Shown here: one piece after another, positions 15,407-24,194 of the stretch
Layout: each line of letters begins with the position of its first letter
Position numbering within the stretch: the stretch's first letter is position 1
Assembly: GCA_021154985.1 (NCBI GenBank)
Contig: JAJNQE010000095.1
Span: forward strand, 1-29,738
Origin: Hydrogenophaga sp.
GTDB lineage: Bacteria > Pseudomonadota > Gammaproteobacteria > Burkholderiales > Burkholderiaceae_C
Direction: 5' to 3'
DNA length: 29,738 nucleotides
Translations under genes and position numbers: made by a program
The notes under the pieces: generated by a model
Seen by the model: only the letters and a program-made list of their open reading frames with translations
Database searches by the model: none
Told to the model about the DNA's origin: nothing

Positions 15407-16273
15407 ATGACTGCGCTGCAAATGGTGGAAATGTTGATCAACGGTCTGATGCTGGGGGCCTTGTTCGCGCTCTTCGGCCTGGGCCTGAGTCTGAGCCTGG
15501 GCGTCATGCGCATGATCAACATCGCACACGGCGACCTGATCGTGCTGTCGGCCTATCTGGTGCTGAGCACAACGCCGTGGTTGGGCGTGGGCCCTGTGAC
15601 CGCCCTGCTCGTGAGCGTGCCCGTGATGTTCGCACTCGGCTGGTTGCTGCAACGCGGCCTGCTCAACCACCTGGTCGGGCGGGATCCCATGTCGGTTCTT
15701 CTGGTCACGTTCGGCTTGTCGATCGTGCTGCAAAACCTGCTGCAGGAGATCTACACGGCGGACACCCAGAGCCTGGACGCCGGCTCGCTGGCCACAGCCA
15801 GTCTTCAGATCGGCGACATGTCCATCGGCTGGCTGCCTGTGGTGATCACGGGGGTAAGCGTGGCGGTGTACGTGTTGACCCATCTGCTCATCGCCCACAC
15901 CCCGCTGGGGCGCCAGGCTCGGGCGGTGTCCACCGACCCCGAAACAGCGCGGCTGGTGGGCATCCGGGATCGCCGCCTGTTCGCGCTCATGACCGGCTTC
16001 ATCTTCGCCGTCATTGCCATTGCCGGCGTCTTCTATGGCATTCGCACCCCCTTCGCGCCAAGCGCCGGTCCCGAGCGCCTGCTGTTCGCCTTTGAAGCCG
16101 TGGTGCTGGGTGGGCTCGGCAGCATCTGGGGCACGTTCATCGGCGGCCTGCTGATCGGCCTGGCCCAAGTGGTTGGCGCCCAGATCCACGCCGGCCTGGG
16201 TCCCTTTGTGGGGCACCTCGTTTTTCTGGTGGCGCTGCTGGCGCGCCCCAACGGCCTTTTCGCTCGGCGGTAA
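15407..16273 (+). CDS. ABC importer permease, LivH type
   Basis: A 288-residue inner-membrane protein with about eight hydrophobic segments. It has the family's N-terminal pattern NGLMLGALFALFGLGLSLSLG followed by MRMINIAHGDL, and near the C-terminus VLGGLGSIWGTFIGGLLIG, the EAA-like loop contacting the ATPases. Family members form the translocation path together with a LivM-type partner, here the next gene only 5 bp away. The short spacing throughout the operon indicates a single transcript. Confidence 0.9.
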   Translation: MTALQMVEMLINGLMLGALFALFGLGLSLSLGVMRMINIAHGDLIVLSAYLVLSTTPWLGVGPVTALLVSVPVMFALGWLLQRGLLNHLVGRDPMSVLLVTFGLSIVLQNLLQEIYTADTQSLDAGSLATASLQIGDMSIGWLPVVITGVSVAVYVLTHLLIAHTPLGRQARAVSTDPETARLVGIRDRRLFALMTGFIFAVIAIAGVFYGIRTPFAPSAGPERLLFAFEAVVLGGLGSIWGTFIGGLLIGLAQVVGAQIHAGLGPFVGHLVFLVALLARPNGLFARR

Positions 16274-16278
16274 TCGAC

Positions 16279-17277
16279 ATGAACGCCCCTTCACGCACCT
16301 TGCTGCAAACACTTCTGTCCATCGTGGCCCTGCTGGTGCTGGCCAGCCTGCCCTGGTACACATCCTTCGCCACCCAGCGACTGTTGGTCGAGGCATTCAC
16401 ACTCTTTGTGCTGGCGACCTCCTGGAACCTTCTGGCTGGCTATGGCGGCATGGTGGCCATTGGCCACCACCTCTTCGTGGGGGTGGGCGCCTATGCACTG
16501 TTCGCCTTGTGCACCCACACAGGTCTCAACCCCTGGATGGCCTGGCCCCTGGCAGGTCTGGTGACGGCGGCGATTGCGTTGCTGGTGGCGGTGCCCTTGC
16601 TGCGCCTCACGGGTGCGTACTTCGCGGTGGCCACCTGGGTCATGGCCGAGATGTTCCGGATCGGCACCCTGAACACCGAATGGCTCGGTGCCGGTGCGGG
16701 TCTGCCGCTCACGGTGATGCGCGAGTTCGGTCGCTTTGAACGCAATGCAGGGGTGTACTGGAGTGCCCTGGCCATCGCCTTGGTGGCGCTGATCGCAGCC
16801 CATCGCTTGCTCAAGGGCAGCCTGGGTCTGGCCCTGATGAGCACGCGGGATGCGCGACAGGCCGCCGATGCCAACGGCGTGCCCGTGCAGAAAACCCGGC
16901 TGACCCTCTGGGTGGTGGCGGCCACGCTCGCCGGGCTGGCCTCGGGTGTGGCGCACATGAATATCTTGCAAGTGTCTCCCGACGCCAGCTACTCCCTGCA
17001 CTGGACCGCCGCCGCGCTGTTCATCGTGGTGCTGGGCGGCATCGGGACGCTCGAAGGTCCGATCCTGGGCGTGCTGGTCTACATGCTCCTGCGCGAAAAC
17101 TTTGCCGAGCTGGGCGCCTGGTACTTCATCGGTCTGGGCCTGCTGGCCATGGCCGTGATGGTCGCGGCACCCGGCGGCCTCTGGGGCTGGCTCAACGGCC
17201 GTGGCCTCCCTTCCGTGTTCCCCGTGCGTCGGCGCATGCCGTCGGCCACAGAACCCTCGCCCCCTCCATCCAACTGA
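16279..17277 (+). CDS. ABC importer permease, LivM type
   Basis: A 332-residue inner-membrane protein with about nine to ten hydrophobic segments. Recognisable family stretches are ATSWNLLAGYGGMVAIGHHLFVG in the first third, RLTGAYFAVATWVMAEMF in the middle, and VLGGIGTLEGPILGVLVYMLL at the C-terminus. The tail after residue 310 is Pro/Arg-rich and probably cytoplasmic. It completes the five-part importer (one exported binding protein, two ATPases, two permeases). Confidence 0.9.
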   Translation: MNAPSRTLLQTLLSIVALLVLASLPWYTSFATQRLLVEAFTLFVLATSWNLLAGYGGMVAIGHHLFVGVGAYALFALCTHTGLNPWMAWPLAGLVTAAIALLVAVPLLRLTGAYFAVATWVMAEMFRIGTLNTEWLGAGAGLPLTVMREFGRFERNAGVYWSALAIALVALIAAHRLLKGSLGLALMSTRDARQAADANGVPVQKTRLTLWVVAATLAGLASGVAHMNILQVSPDASYSLHWTAAALFIVVLGGIGTLEGPILGVLVYMLLRENFAELGAWYFIGLGLLAMAVMVAAPGGLWGWLNGRGLPSVFPVRRRMPSATEPSPPPSN

Positions 17278-17292
17278 AAGAAAGCACCAACC

Positions 17293-18189
17293 ATGAACAT
17301 GCTTCGCTCTGCCGCCCCCTGGATTTCGGCCCTTGCCTTGCTGGGCGCCGGTACGGCCCAAGCCACCGAAGGTGGCGGATCCACCTACAACCCGGGTGTC
17401 GAGAACTTCCTGGTCGGCGCCGCGCCACCGCCCGGCTTCTATGTGCTGGAGTACCTCACGCACTACCGTGCCAACAAGGTGATGGACAGCAACGGCAACG
17501 TGGCCACGCCGCCCGATTTCAAGCTGCGCGCCACCGCCGCCGCCACGCGCTTCATCTGGTCCACGCCCACCCAGGTGGCAGGCGGCAACCTGGTGATGCA
17601 CGCCATCGTGCCCCTGGTCAATCTCAAGGTGTCCGTCGGCGGGTTCAGCCAGAGCAAAACCGGCCTGGGCGATATCACGTTCGGCCCGGGCATCGCTTAT
17701 CACCACTCGCCTGCGCTGCACAGCGTGGTGGGCCTGGACTTTGTGGCACCCACCGGGCGCTACAAGTCGACGGACCCCGTGAACATCGGCCGCAATTACT
17801 GGTCGCTTCAGCCTCTGTACACCGTGAGCTACATCAACCCCACCGGCTTCAACGGTGACTTCAAGGCCACGTTGAACATCAACGGCAAGAACAGCGCCAC
17901 CCAGTACGCGTCAGGCGACGAGTTCATCCTCGACTACTCGGCCGGTTATGGCCTGGGCAACGGCTGGGTCGTGGGCGTGGGTGGCTACGTGTACGAGCAG
18001 CTCAACAACGACAAGCAGAACGGCGTCTCTCTGGCCAACAGCAAGGCCAGCAGCTTCGCCATCGGCCCGTCCCTCAAGTACGACAACGGCAAAGGCTGGT
18101 TCATCACCGCCAAGCTGCAAAAGGAAATGAACGCCAAGAACCGCCCCGAGGGCACGGCCTTGTGGGTCAAAACCGTCATTCCGTTCTGA
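17293..18189 (+). CDS. Outer-membrane channel-like protein (SphA / Phenol_MetA_deg type)
   Basis: A 298-residue exported protein. A signal peptide (residues 1-24, ending AQA) is followed by alternating amphipathic strands rich in aromatic and Gly residues. It ends in VKTVIPF, whose terminal phenylalanine is typical of outer-membrane beta-barrels. The opening EGGGSTYNPGVENFLVGAAPPPGFY and central GDITFGPGIAYH are features I associate with the SphA/MetA-pathway phenol-degradation family (PF13557), whose members accompany genes for catabolism of hydrophobic compounds. Here it lies between the permease and nitrilase genes and probably lets the substrate cross the outer membrane. This role is inferred; members are not all shown to be channels. 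Confidence 0.8.
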   Translation: MNMLRSAAPWISALALLGAGTAQATEGGGSTYNPGVENFLVGAAPPPGFYVLEYLTHYRANKVMDSNGNVATPPDFKLRATAAATRFIWSTPTQVAGGNLVMHAIVPLVNLKVSVGGFSQSKTGLGDITFGPGIAYHHSPALHSVVGLDFVAPTGRYKSTDPVNIGRNYWSLQPLYTVSYINPTGFNGDFKATLNINGKNSATQYASGDEFILDYSAGYGLGNGWVVGVGGYVYEQLNNDKQNGVSLANSKASSFAIGPSLKYDNGKGWFITAKLQKEMNAKNRPEGTALWVKTVIPF

Positions 18190-18216
18190 TCCATCCATTC
18201 ATCTAGGAGAAGCACC

Positions 18217-19230
18217 ATGGGTATCACGCACCACCAATACAAAGTGGCTGTCGTCCAGGCGGCACCGGTCTGGCTGGACCTGGACGCCACGGTCGACAAG
18301 ACCATTGCCTACATCAACGAGGCCGCCGCCAAGGGCGCGCGCCTCATCGCCTTCCCCGAGACGTGGATCCCCGGATACCCATGGCACATCTGGATGGGCG
18401 CGCCTGCCTGGGCCATTGGCCGGGGCTTCGTGCAGCGCTACTTTGACAACTCGCTCAGCTACGACAGCCCGCAGGCGGAGCGCATCCGCCAGGCGGTGCG
18501 CAAAGCCAAGATCACCGTGGTGCTGGGCCTGAGCGAGCGCAGTGGCGGCAGCCTCTACATTTCGCAGTGGTTCATCGGAGCCAACGGCGAAACCATTGCC
18601 CAACGCCGCAAGCTGCGTCCCACCCATGCGGAACGCACGGTATTTGGCGAAGGCGATGGCAGCCACCTGGCTGTGCACGACGTGGCCAACATCGGCCGCC
18701 TCGGTGGTTTGTGCTGCTGGGAACACCTGCAGCCCTTGTCGAAGTACGCGATGTACGCGCAGAACGAACAGGTTCACGTGGCTGCGTGGCCCAGCTTTTC
18801 GCTGTACGACCCGTTCGCGCACGCCCTGGGTGCCGAGGTGAACAACGCCGCGAGCAAGGTGTACGCAGTGGAAGGTTCGTGCTTCGTGCTGGCGCCGTGC
18901 GCCACCGTGTCCCAGGCCATGATCGACGAGCTCTGCGATTCGGAAGACAAAAAGATGCTGCTCAAGACCGGTGGCGGTCATGCGGTGATCTACGGTCCCG
19001 ACGGCAGCCCGCTGGCCGCCAAGCTGGCGCCCGATGAAGAAGGCATCCTGTATGCCGACATTGACCTGGGAGCCATCGGCGTGGCCAAAAACGCGGCTGA
19101 TCCTGCGGGTCACTACTCGCGGCCGGACGTGACGCGCTTGCTGTTCAACAACAAGCCGGCCAACCGGGTGGAGCACTTCAGCTTGCCCGTGGACAGCGTT
19201 GCGACGCCATCAGATCCGGTGGAGCAGTAA
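18217..19230 (+). CDS. Nitrilase
   Basis: A 337-residue enzyme of the nitrilase branch of the carbon-nitrogen hydrolase family, converting R-CN plus two waters to R-COOH and ammonia. The catalytic triad is visible: E48 in AFPETWIPGYPWH, K132 in RRKLRPTHAER and C167 in GLCCWEHLQP (the Cys directly before WE). A second conserved Glu lies in HAERTVFGEGDG. The AFPETWIPGYPWHIW form is typical of true nitrilases rather than amidases. There is no signal peptide, so it is cytoplasmic. AGGAGA at 18205-18210 is a strong ribosome-binding site. With the aldoxime dehydratase two genes downstream it gives an aldoxime-to-acid route, an arrangement known from Bacillus sp. OxB-1. Aliphatic or arylaliphatic preference cannot be decided. 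Confidence 0.93.
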   Translation: MGITHHQYKVAVVQAAPVWLDLDATVDKTIAYINEAAAKGARLIAFPETWIPGYPWHIWMGAPAWAIGRGFVQRYFDNSLSYDSPQAERIRQAVRKAKITVVLGLSERSGGSLYISQWFIGANGETIAQRRKLRPTHAERTVFGEGDGSHLAVHDVANIGRLGGLCCWEHLQPLSKYAMYAQNEQVHVAAWPSFSLYDPFAHALGAEVNNAASKVYAVEGSCFVLAPCATVSQAMIDELCDSEDKKMLLKTGGGHAVIYGPDGSPLAAKLAPDEEGILYADIDLGAIGVAKNAADPAGHYSRPDVTRLLFNNKPANRVEHFSLPVDSVATPSDPVEQ

Positions 19231-19234
19231 TCCC

Positions 19235-20395
19235 ATGAGCCGCACTGCTGCTCTCACCACCTTGGCGGTGTGCCTGCTCAGCGCGGGCCTGTGCATGGCC
19301 AACCCGGCCGGCAAGGCTGGGTTGGCAGGTCCGATCAAGGTCGGGGCGATCAGCAGTGCTGCGCTGTTTCCCGAGGCGGCCTCAGCGGTTCAGGCCTACT
19401 TCAACACCGTCAATGCGAGCGGTGGTGTGCGAGGCAGGCAGTTGCAACTCATCGCTGCCGACGACAAGGCCGATCCCGTCATTGCAGCCCAGGAGGCGCG
19501 CCGGTTGGTCGACACCCATGGCGTTGTGGCCCACGTCGGCAGCGCCAGCGCGTTGGAGTGTGCGGTGAACGCTCCCTTCTACGCCGAGAGAAACATCGTC
19601 TCCATCCAGGGCACCGGGGTGGACCCGGTCTGCTTCGACTCCCCCCACATCGCTCCGGTCAACACCGGTCCGTACGGCAGCATGGCCGCAGCGCTCCGGT
19701 TTCTGTCCGAGGTGCGCCGCCAAACACGCGTCTGCGCTGTGACCGTGGCGTATGCGCCTCCCCAGAAGCCCGCGTTCGAAAAAATCGTGACCGACTGGGT
19801 CGCCAGGGGTGGCAAACCGCTCCAGTACACAGCCATGGGCATTGCGCCCACCGAGGACCTTGGCGTTCACATCCAGAAGGCCTTCGACAACAAATGCGAA
19901 GGTTTGGTGTTCACCGCCATCGAGCCTGCGGTCATCGACTGGGTGAAAAAGGCGAAGGCGATGAAGATCGAGGGCATCGACTGGGTGTTTCTCACCCCCG
20001 CCTACACGCAGAACGTGGCCGACACGCTGAAAGCCGATGGTGAAGGCATCTTCGCCATGTCGGAGTTCGAGCCCTGGTCCAGCCGCTCGGGCATGCTGAC
20101 CGACTGGCGCAACATCATGGTCAAGAGCCAGGTGCCATTGACTTCACTCTCGCAAGGCGGCTACGTGGCAGCCTCGGTGTTCGTGACCACGCTGCGCAGC
20201 ATTGAAGGCGACATCACCCGTGAATCGGTGACCAAGGCCTTCCAGTCCATGACGCCCCGCAAGGTGTCCCTGATGGGCACACCGTTCAGCTTTGGCAATG
20301 CGCCCCGCCACAACCCCAACCGCGCGGCCATCCCCGTGCGGCTCGAAGGTGGCAAGTGGCGTGTTGCGCATTGGGAATACATCGCCTCCCAATGA
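19235..20395 (+). CDS. Second ABC substrate-binding protein (Peripla_BP_6 type)
   Basis: A 386-residue exported binding protein. The ATG at 19235 opens a Sec-type signal peptide (hydrophobic LTTLAVCLLSAGLCMA, cleavage near residue 22), so it is preferred over an in-frame upstream start at 19199 inside the nitrilase gene. The mature sequence begins GPIKVGAISSAALFPEA and carries family features such as FNTVNASGGVRGRQLQLIAAD and ARRLVDTHGVVAHVGSASALE. It is clearly different from the operon's first binding protein: different export signal and little visible similarity. The two may feed one importer with different ligands. It is encoded between the nitrilase and aldoxime dehydratase genes. Confidence 0.88.
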   Translation: MSRTAALTTLAVCLLSAGLCMANPAGKAGLAGPIKVGAISSAALFPEAASAVQAYFNTVNASGGVRGRQLQLIAADDKADPVIAAQEARRLVDTHGVVAHVGSASALECAVNAPFYAERNIVSIQGTGVDPVCFDSPHIAPVNTGPYGSMAAALRFLSEVRRQTRVCAVTVAYAPPQKPAFEKIVTDWVARGGKPLQYTAMGIAPTEDLGVHIQKAFDNKCEGLVFTAIEPAVIDWVKKAKAMKIEGIDWVFLTPAYTQNVADTLKADGEGIFAMSEFEPWSSRSGMLTDWRNIMVKSQVPLTSLSQGGYVAASVFVTTLRSIEGDITRESVTKAFQSMTPRKVSLMGTPFSFGNAPRHNPNRAAIPVRLEGGKWRVAHWEYIASQ

Positions 20396-20460
20396 CTCCG
20401 TGTGCAAGCACACGCAAAGGTGCGCTTGCACGGTTCTGTTTGCACCACCGAGGAAGCACC

Positions 20461-21516
20461 ATGGAATCAGCCATTCCGCAACACCTTCGCTGCCCACGCA
20501 CCCGTGCGGCGCGCGCCTCTGAAGACTACGCGCCGCCCTACCCGGCCTGGGTTGCGCGGTTCAACCCGATGACCACGCAGGTGGTGATGGCCTACTTCGG
20601 CGTGCAGACCCGAGGTGGTCGCCAACACGCTGTGGCAGCGCTCCAGCCCATCCTGGACCAGCTTGGACTGCCCCACGGACCGGGGCACCACGACGTGGCG
20701 CACTGTGTGGACGCACAAGGCTACGACACCGTGGTGGCCATCGCCTACTGGGACGCACTCGCACCCTTCCACCAGTGGGCCGCACAGACTGCGGTGGACG
20801 GCTGGTGGCAGGCCTCCGAGCGTTTCGAAGAAGGCGTGGGCTATTTCCGCGAGATTTTTCTGCCTCACGTCGAACGTTTCGAAACCTTGTTCTCCACGCC
20901 CGACAAGTTCGAAGGTGTCGGCGTGCTGGCAAGCCACCTCAGCGACGACATCCAGGAGCACGGCTACTGGGGCGGTATGCGCGATCGCATGGCCGCGTCC
21001 CAAACCGACGCACTGGGCGCAGGCCAGGCCATCGCAGGTCCGCGTCAACCGGGTCCCCGGGTGATCGTTCAAGGCCGGGACAACGTGGCGTTGATCCGTT
21101 CAGGTCAGGACTGGGGCGAAACCGACGGGGAGGAACGCAGCCTGTACCTCTCCGACATCGAGCCCGAGCTGCGCGCAGGCATGGACTTTCTCGAACAGAA
21201 GGGGGAGTCGGTGGGTTGTCACTTCAACCGCTACATGCACCACATCGATCGCGCTGGTCAGCCCGTTGAAAAGTCGTTCGGGCTGAGCCTGTGGCGAACC
21301 CTCGAACACATGGAGCGCTGGTCGGAATCGCATCCCACGCACCTCGCCATTTTCGGCACTTTCATGCGGGTGGTTCAGCAGATGAACTTCCAGCTCAAGC
21401 TGCGGCTGTACCACGAGGTGCTGGTGGCCAAGGCGAACGAACAGATGTATGAGTATGTGAACTGCCACCCGAACACCGGCATGCTGCGCATGTCGCATGC
21501 ACCGACCGCCAGTTGA
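20461..21516 (+). CDS. oxd: Haem-dependent aldoxime dehydratase
   Basis: A 351-residue cytoplasmic enzyme that dehydrates aldoximes (R-CH=NOH) to nitriles using ferrous haem. It matches the OxdA/OxdRE family over its whole length: N-terminal MESAIPQHLRCPRT, EEGVGYFREI, EEHGYWGGMRDR, DNVALIRSGQDW, ERWSESHPTHLAIF, LRLYHEV and YEYVNCHPNTGMLR. By alignment from memory, H294 is the proximal haem ligand, H318 the distal catalytic His, and S214 and an Arg of MRDR (174 or 176) the other active-site residues. The ATG at 20461 follows GAGGAAGC; the frame upstream reads into the binding-protein gene and is not used. It is the last gene before a strong terminator. The nitrile product is the substrate of the nitrilase encoded upstream. 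Confidence 0.93.
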   Translation: MESAIPQHLRCPRTRAARASEDYAPPYPAWVARFNPMTTQVVMAYFGVQTRGGRQHAVAALQPILDQLGLPHGPGHHDVAHCVDAQGYDTVVAIAYWDALAPFHQWAAQTAVDGWWQASERFEEGVGYFREIFLPHVERFETLFSTPDKFEGVGVLASHLSDDIQEHGYWGGMRDRMAASQTDALGAGQAIAGPRQPGPRVIVQGRDNVALIRSGQDWGETDGEERSLYLSDIEPELRAGMDFLEQKGESVGCHFNRYMHHIDRAGQPVEKSFGLSLWRTLEHMERWSESHPTHLAIFGTFMRVVQQMNFQLKLRLYHEVLVAKANEQMYEYVNCHPNTGMLRMSHAPTAS

Positions 21517-21543
21517 TTTCTGCAACCTCCTCTTGGGTTTTTC

Positions 21544-21571
21544 GGCCTCGCCATCGCGAGGCCTTTTTTTT
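21544..21571 (+). terminator. Rho-independent terminator of the aldoxime/nitrile operon
   Basis: Perfect 8-bp stem GGCCTCGC (21544-21551) / GCGAGGCC (21556-21563), 4-nt loop, followed by eight T. It is placed 28 bp after the aldoxime dehydratase stop and closes the operon that starts at 12673. Confidence 0.95.
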
Positions 21572-21630
21572 GGCCACGACCAGCGCCACACGGACACCTG
21601 GCGTCTCGTGTCTGGCGTGATGCGCACTCA

Positions 21631-21648
21631 CCCAGGACGCGACCTGGG
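21631..21648. promoter_or_regulatory. Inverted repeat upstream of the ankyrin-FAD gene
   Basis: CCCAGG (21631-21636) and CCTGGG (21643-21648) flank 6 bp, about 75 bp before the start codon and after the operon terminator. A direct repeat of CTGGCGT also lies just upstream (about 21597 and 21611). A possible operator for a separate promoter; no -35/-10 pair is evident. Confidence 0.3.
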
Positions 21649-21723
21649 CTGTTGAAGCGATGGTCGGCTCCAGCGCGATTTCACACACTGGTCCCCCCCC
21701 TCAACCAACCCTGTTGTTTCATC

Positions 21724-24189
21724 ATGGACATCTTTGCCGAAATAGCCAAGCGCGACATCAAGACTTTCGAGCCCATGCTCAAAGCCAACCCCGAACTGGT
21801 GAATCAGATCTCACCCGTGCTCATGGGCAACCAAGGCCCCGGGGACTATCCCGAGGGCGTGCGACCGCTGATGTGGGCCACCTTCGTGCTGCGCGGTCCC
21901 AGCGATGCCCCCTTTGTGGCGGCCCTCCTCAACACCATGCTCGCACACGCTCTCAAAGTTGCGCCGAAGGACCCCGTGCCGGTCCTGAACGACATGCTCA
22001 ATGAGATCGACATTTTTGCCGGCCGTACCGCACTTCACTGGGCAGCCCACAACGACAACGCCTTCATCTACAAAATGATCGAGACGTTCGCTGCGGCCCA
22101 CAAGGTCACACTCAACTACAACCAACGGGACAACGGCGGAAAAACACCGACCCAGGTGGCCCTGGCCAAGGGATACCGTGGCTTCGCTGCGGCCATGGCC
22201 CCTGCGCGCCTGAAGAACGTGGGCTCTGGCCCGGTGCACCTGGCCATCGTCGGCATGGGCGCCACAGGCACGGCGCTCTTCATCCGACTGGTGCGTGGCA
22301 TCGTGGAGGCGCCGGCGGTTTACCCCCGGGGCATCGGCAAGAACATCACGTTTTCCTTGATCGACTCCAAAGGCACGCTCGGGCGCGGCATGGCCTATTC
22401 GGACGAGCTGAACTCGGTCACATCGATCCTCAACGTGCACGCCGCCGGCATGAGCATCGACAGCACCGACCCGGCCGACTTCCTCAACCACATCAAGAAG
22501 AACTACCTGGAAGGCGATCTGGAAACCAGGCTGGGCGAGCCCGGCTACCTGGGCCTGACACCGGTCGCACCGCCGAACCCGACCGGCTACTACCCGCGCA
22601 TCTTCTTTGGCGAGTACTGCAGCGAACGGCTGAACCATTGGATCGAGGTCGCCAAGCAGAACGACATGACCGTGAACATCCATTCCCACACCGTGGTCAG
22701 TCACGTCAGCAAGCCCGACGCCAAGACGGGTCTGATGACGGTGGAGCTCAAGGGATCCGAGTTTGGCGATCCCAAACTCAAGGGCACGAAGACCGGCGAT
22801 CTGCAGGTCACCCACACCTTCAACTCGACCGGTCACTGGGACCACAAGATCACGACGCCCAAGCCTTATGAAGTTCACGTCGACAACGGGCCTCGCTGGA
22901 TCAATTTTCCGGCCAGCCGCGAAACGCTGACGAAGAACGGCTTCTTCGACAAACCGGCCCATGTGGCGGTGATGGGTTCGTCCCTGTCGGCGATTGATGC
23001 GGTGTTCGCTGTGCTGCTGCATCCCAAGGTGGGGCACCTGGAATGGGTGGGCAGCCAGCCACGCTATGTGCCGCACTATCCGGCCACCCCATGGCGCGTC
23101 TCATGCTATTCGCGTCGAGGGGTGTGGCCCAAGGTGCGCCCCAACGACAACCGCGACGTGGACGCCAAGTGGACTTCACCCGCCATGTACGAAATCGTGC
23201 GACAGGTCTTCAACGACGGCAAGGGTCCGGATCTGAAAACCTGTCTCACCCTGCTGGACAATGAGTTGGCGGACATCTACAAACGGCCCCTGCGTGGCGT
23301 GACGCCCCAGACCGGCGACAAGAAGCCGCTGCCCACGGCGGTGGACCTGACCGACCCGCTGAAGCTGCTGCCCGAAGGCGTGAAGCGCGACCCGTGGGCA
23401 CTGGTCACGATGGACGTGCGTGAGTGCGACGACGGCGACGACGGCAGCTGCGCGGAACGTCCCTGGGTGCGTTGGTACCAGGTGATTCACGGCCTGTTCC
23501 CGGTGCTCGCACGCGCCTACCGAGGCTGGAGCCCCGAGGACCGCACCCGCTTTGACAAGGACATCAACACCCCGTTCCTCTGGGCCTTCGCACCGATGCC
23601 GCTGCACTCCGCCCGTGTGTTGCTGGCCATGCACCAGGCTGGCGTCCTGAACCTGTATGCCACACCAGAAAAGGAGACCCCGGTGCTGTCGGCCGACAAA
23701 AAGCACTTCGACTATCCGTTCTTCAATCCCGAAACCGGGAAGCGGGAGACGAATCCGCATGAATTCCTCGCGGTCACCATTGGACTGGGCTCCGACGTTC
23801 GCCTCGATCCGTCAGAGCTCACCGCGTCCGACCTCGCCGAAGGCAAATTCACGCTGAAGGACCAAGAGGCGGACGATCCCAAGAGCGAAAACACCGTGTT
23901 CCTGGCCAACGACGACTCGTACGAGTTTGTCGATGTGCACGGCCAGCATTCGCCGGCTCGCCGGGGTGTGGGCTTCTTCACCCATGGCAGCTACTTCACG
24001 ATCCAGGCGGTACCGGCGGTGGTGGGCCACACGCGCAACGCAGCCGAGCTCTACCTGGCGGAGTTCATCGCACGGCTGACGGGCGATCCGCTCAAGGCAC
24101 TGCCCGCGCAGAAACCCTTCGAGATGCCCAAGCCCGATTCCACCAAACCGGCGGCCAGCGGTCACTCGCCCCAATCGTCGAAACTCTGA
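21724..24189 (+). CDS. Ankyrin-repeat/FAD-NAD(P)-binding fusion protein
   Basis: An 821-residue protein with two parts. Residues 1-160 contain degenerate ankyrin repeats (GVRPLMWATFVLRG, GRTALHWAAHNDN at 100-112, NGGKTPTQVALAKGYRGFAA at about 137-156). From 170 on it is an FAD/NAD(P)-binding oxidoreductase of the NAD_binding_9 (PF13454) kind. The first dinucleotide fold is VHLAIVGMGATGTAL (GMGATG from 177) and a second Rossmann-like site is HVAVMGSSLSAIDA (GSS at 418-420). The reaction is unknown; the family includes flavin-dependent N- or C-hydroxylating candidates, which would suit making an oxime from an amine, but this is speculation. No good ribosome-binding site precedes the ATG. It sits behind the operon terminator, so it may be transcribed separately. 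No signal peptide is seen. Confidence 0.8.
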   Translation: MDIFAEIAKRDIKTFEPMLKANPELVNQISPVLMGNQGPGDYPEGVRPLMWATFVLRGPSDAPFVAALLNTMLAHALKVAPKDPVPVLNDMLNEIDIFAGRTALHWAAHNDNAFIYKMIETFAAAHKVTLNYNQRDNGGKTPTQVALAKGYRGFAAAMAPARLKNVGSGPVHLAIVGMGATGTALFIRLVRGIVEAPAVYPRGIGKNITFSLIDSKGTLGRGMAYSDELNSVTSILNVHAAGMSIDSTDPADFLNHIKKNYLEGDLETRLGEPGYLGLTPVAPPNPTGYYPRIFFGEYCSERLNHWIEVAKQNDMTVNIHSHTVVSHVSKPDAKTGLMTVELKGSEFGDPKLKGTKTGDLQVTHTFNSTGHWDHKITTPKPYEVHVDNGPRWINFPASRETLTKNGFFDKPAHVAVMGSSLSAIDAVFAVLLHPKVGHLEWVGSQPRYVPHYPATPWRVSCYSRRGVWPKVRPNDNRDVDAKWTSPAMYEIVRQVFNDGKGPDLKTCLTLLDNELADIYKRPLRGVTPQTGDKKPLPTAVDLTDPLKLLPEGVKRDPWALVTMDVRECDDGDDGSCAERPWVRWYQVIHGLFPVLARAYRGWSPEDRTRFDKDINTPFLWAFAPMPLHSARVLLAMHQAGVLNLYATPEKETPVLSADKKHFDYPFFNPETGKRETNPHEFLAVTIGLGSDVRLDPSELTASDLAEGKFTLKDQEADDPKSENTVFLANDDSYEFVDVHGQHSPARRGVGFFTHGSYFTIQAVPAVVGHTRNAAELYLAEFIARLTGDPLKALPAQKPFEMPKPDSTKPAASGHSPQSSKL

Positions 24190-24194
24190 CCGCT

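Noticed and set aside
14768..16396. A 542-codon minus-strand open frame opposite the LivF/LivH-like genes
   Set aside because: Composition rich in Arg, His, Gln and Pro, no domain, and antisense to well-supported transporter genes.
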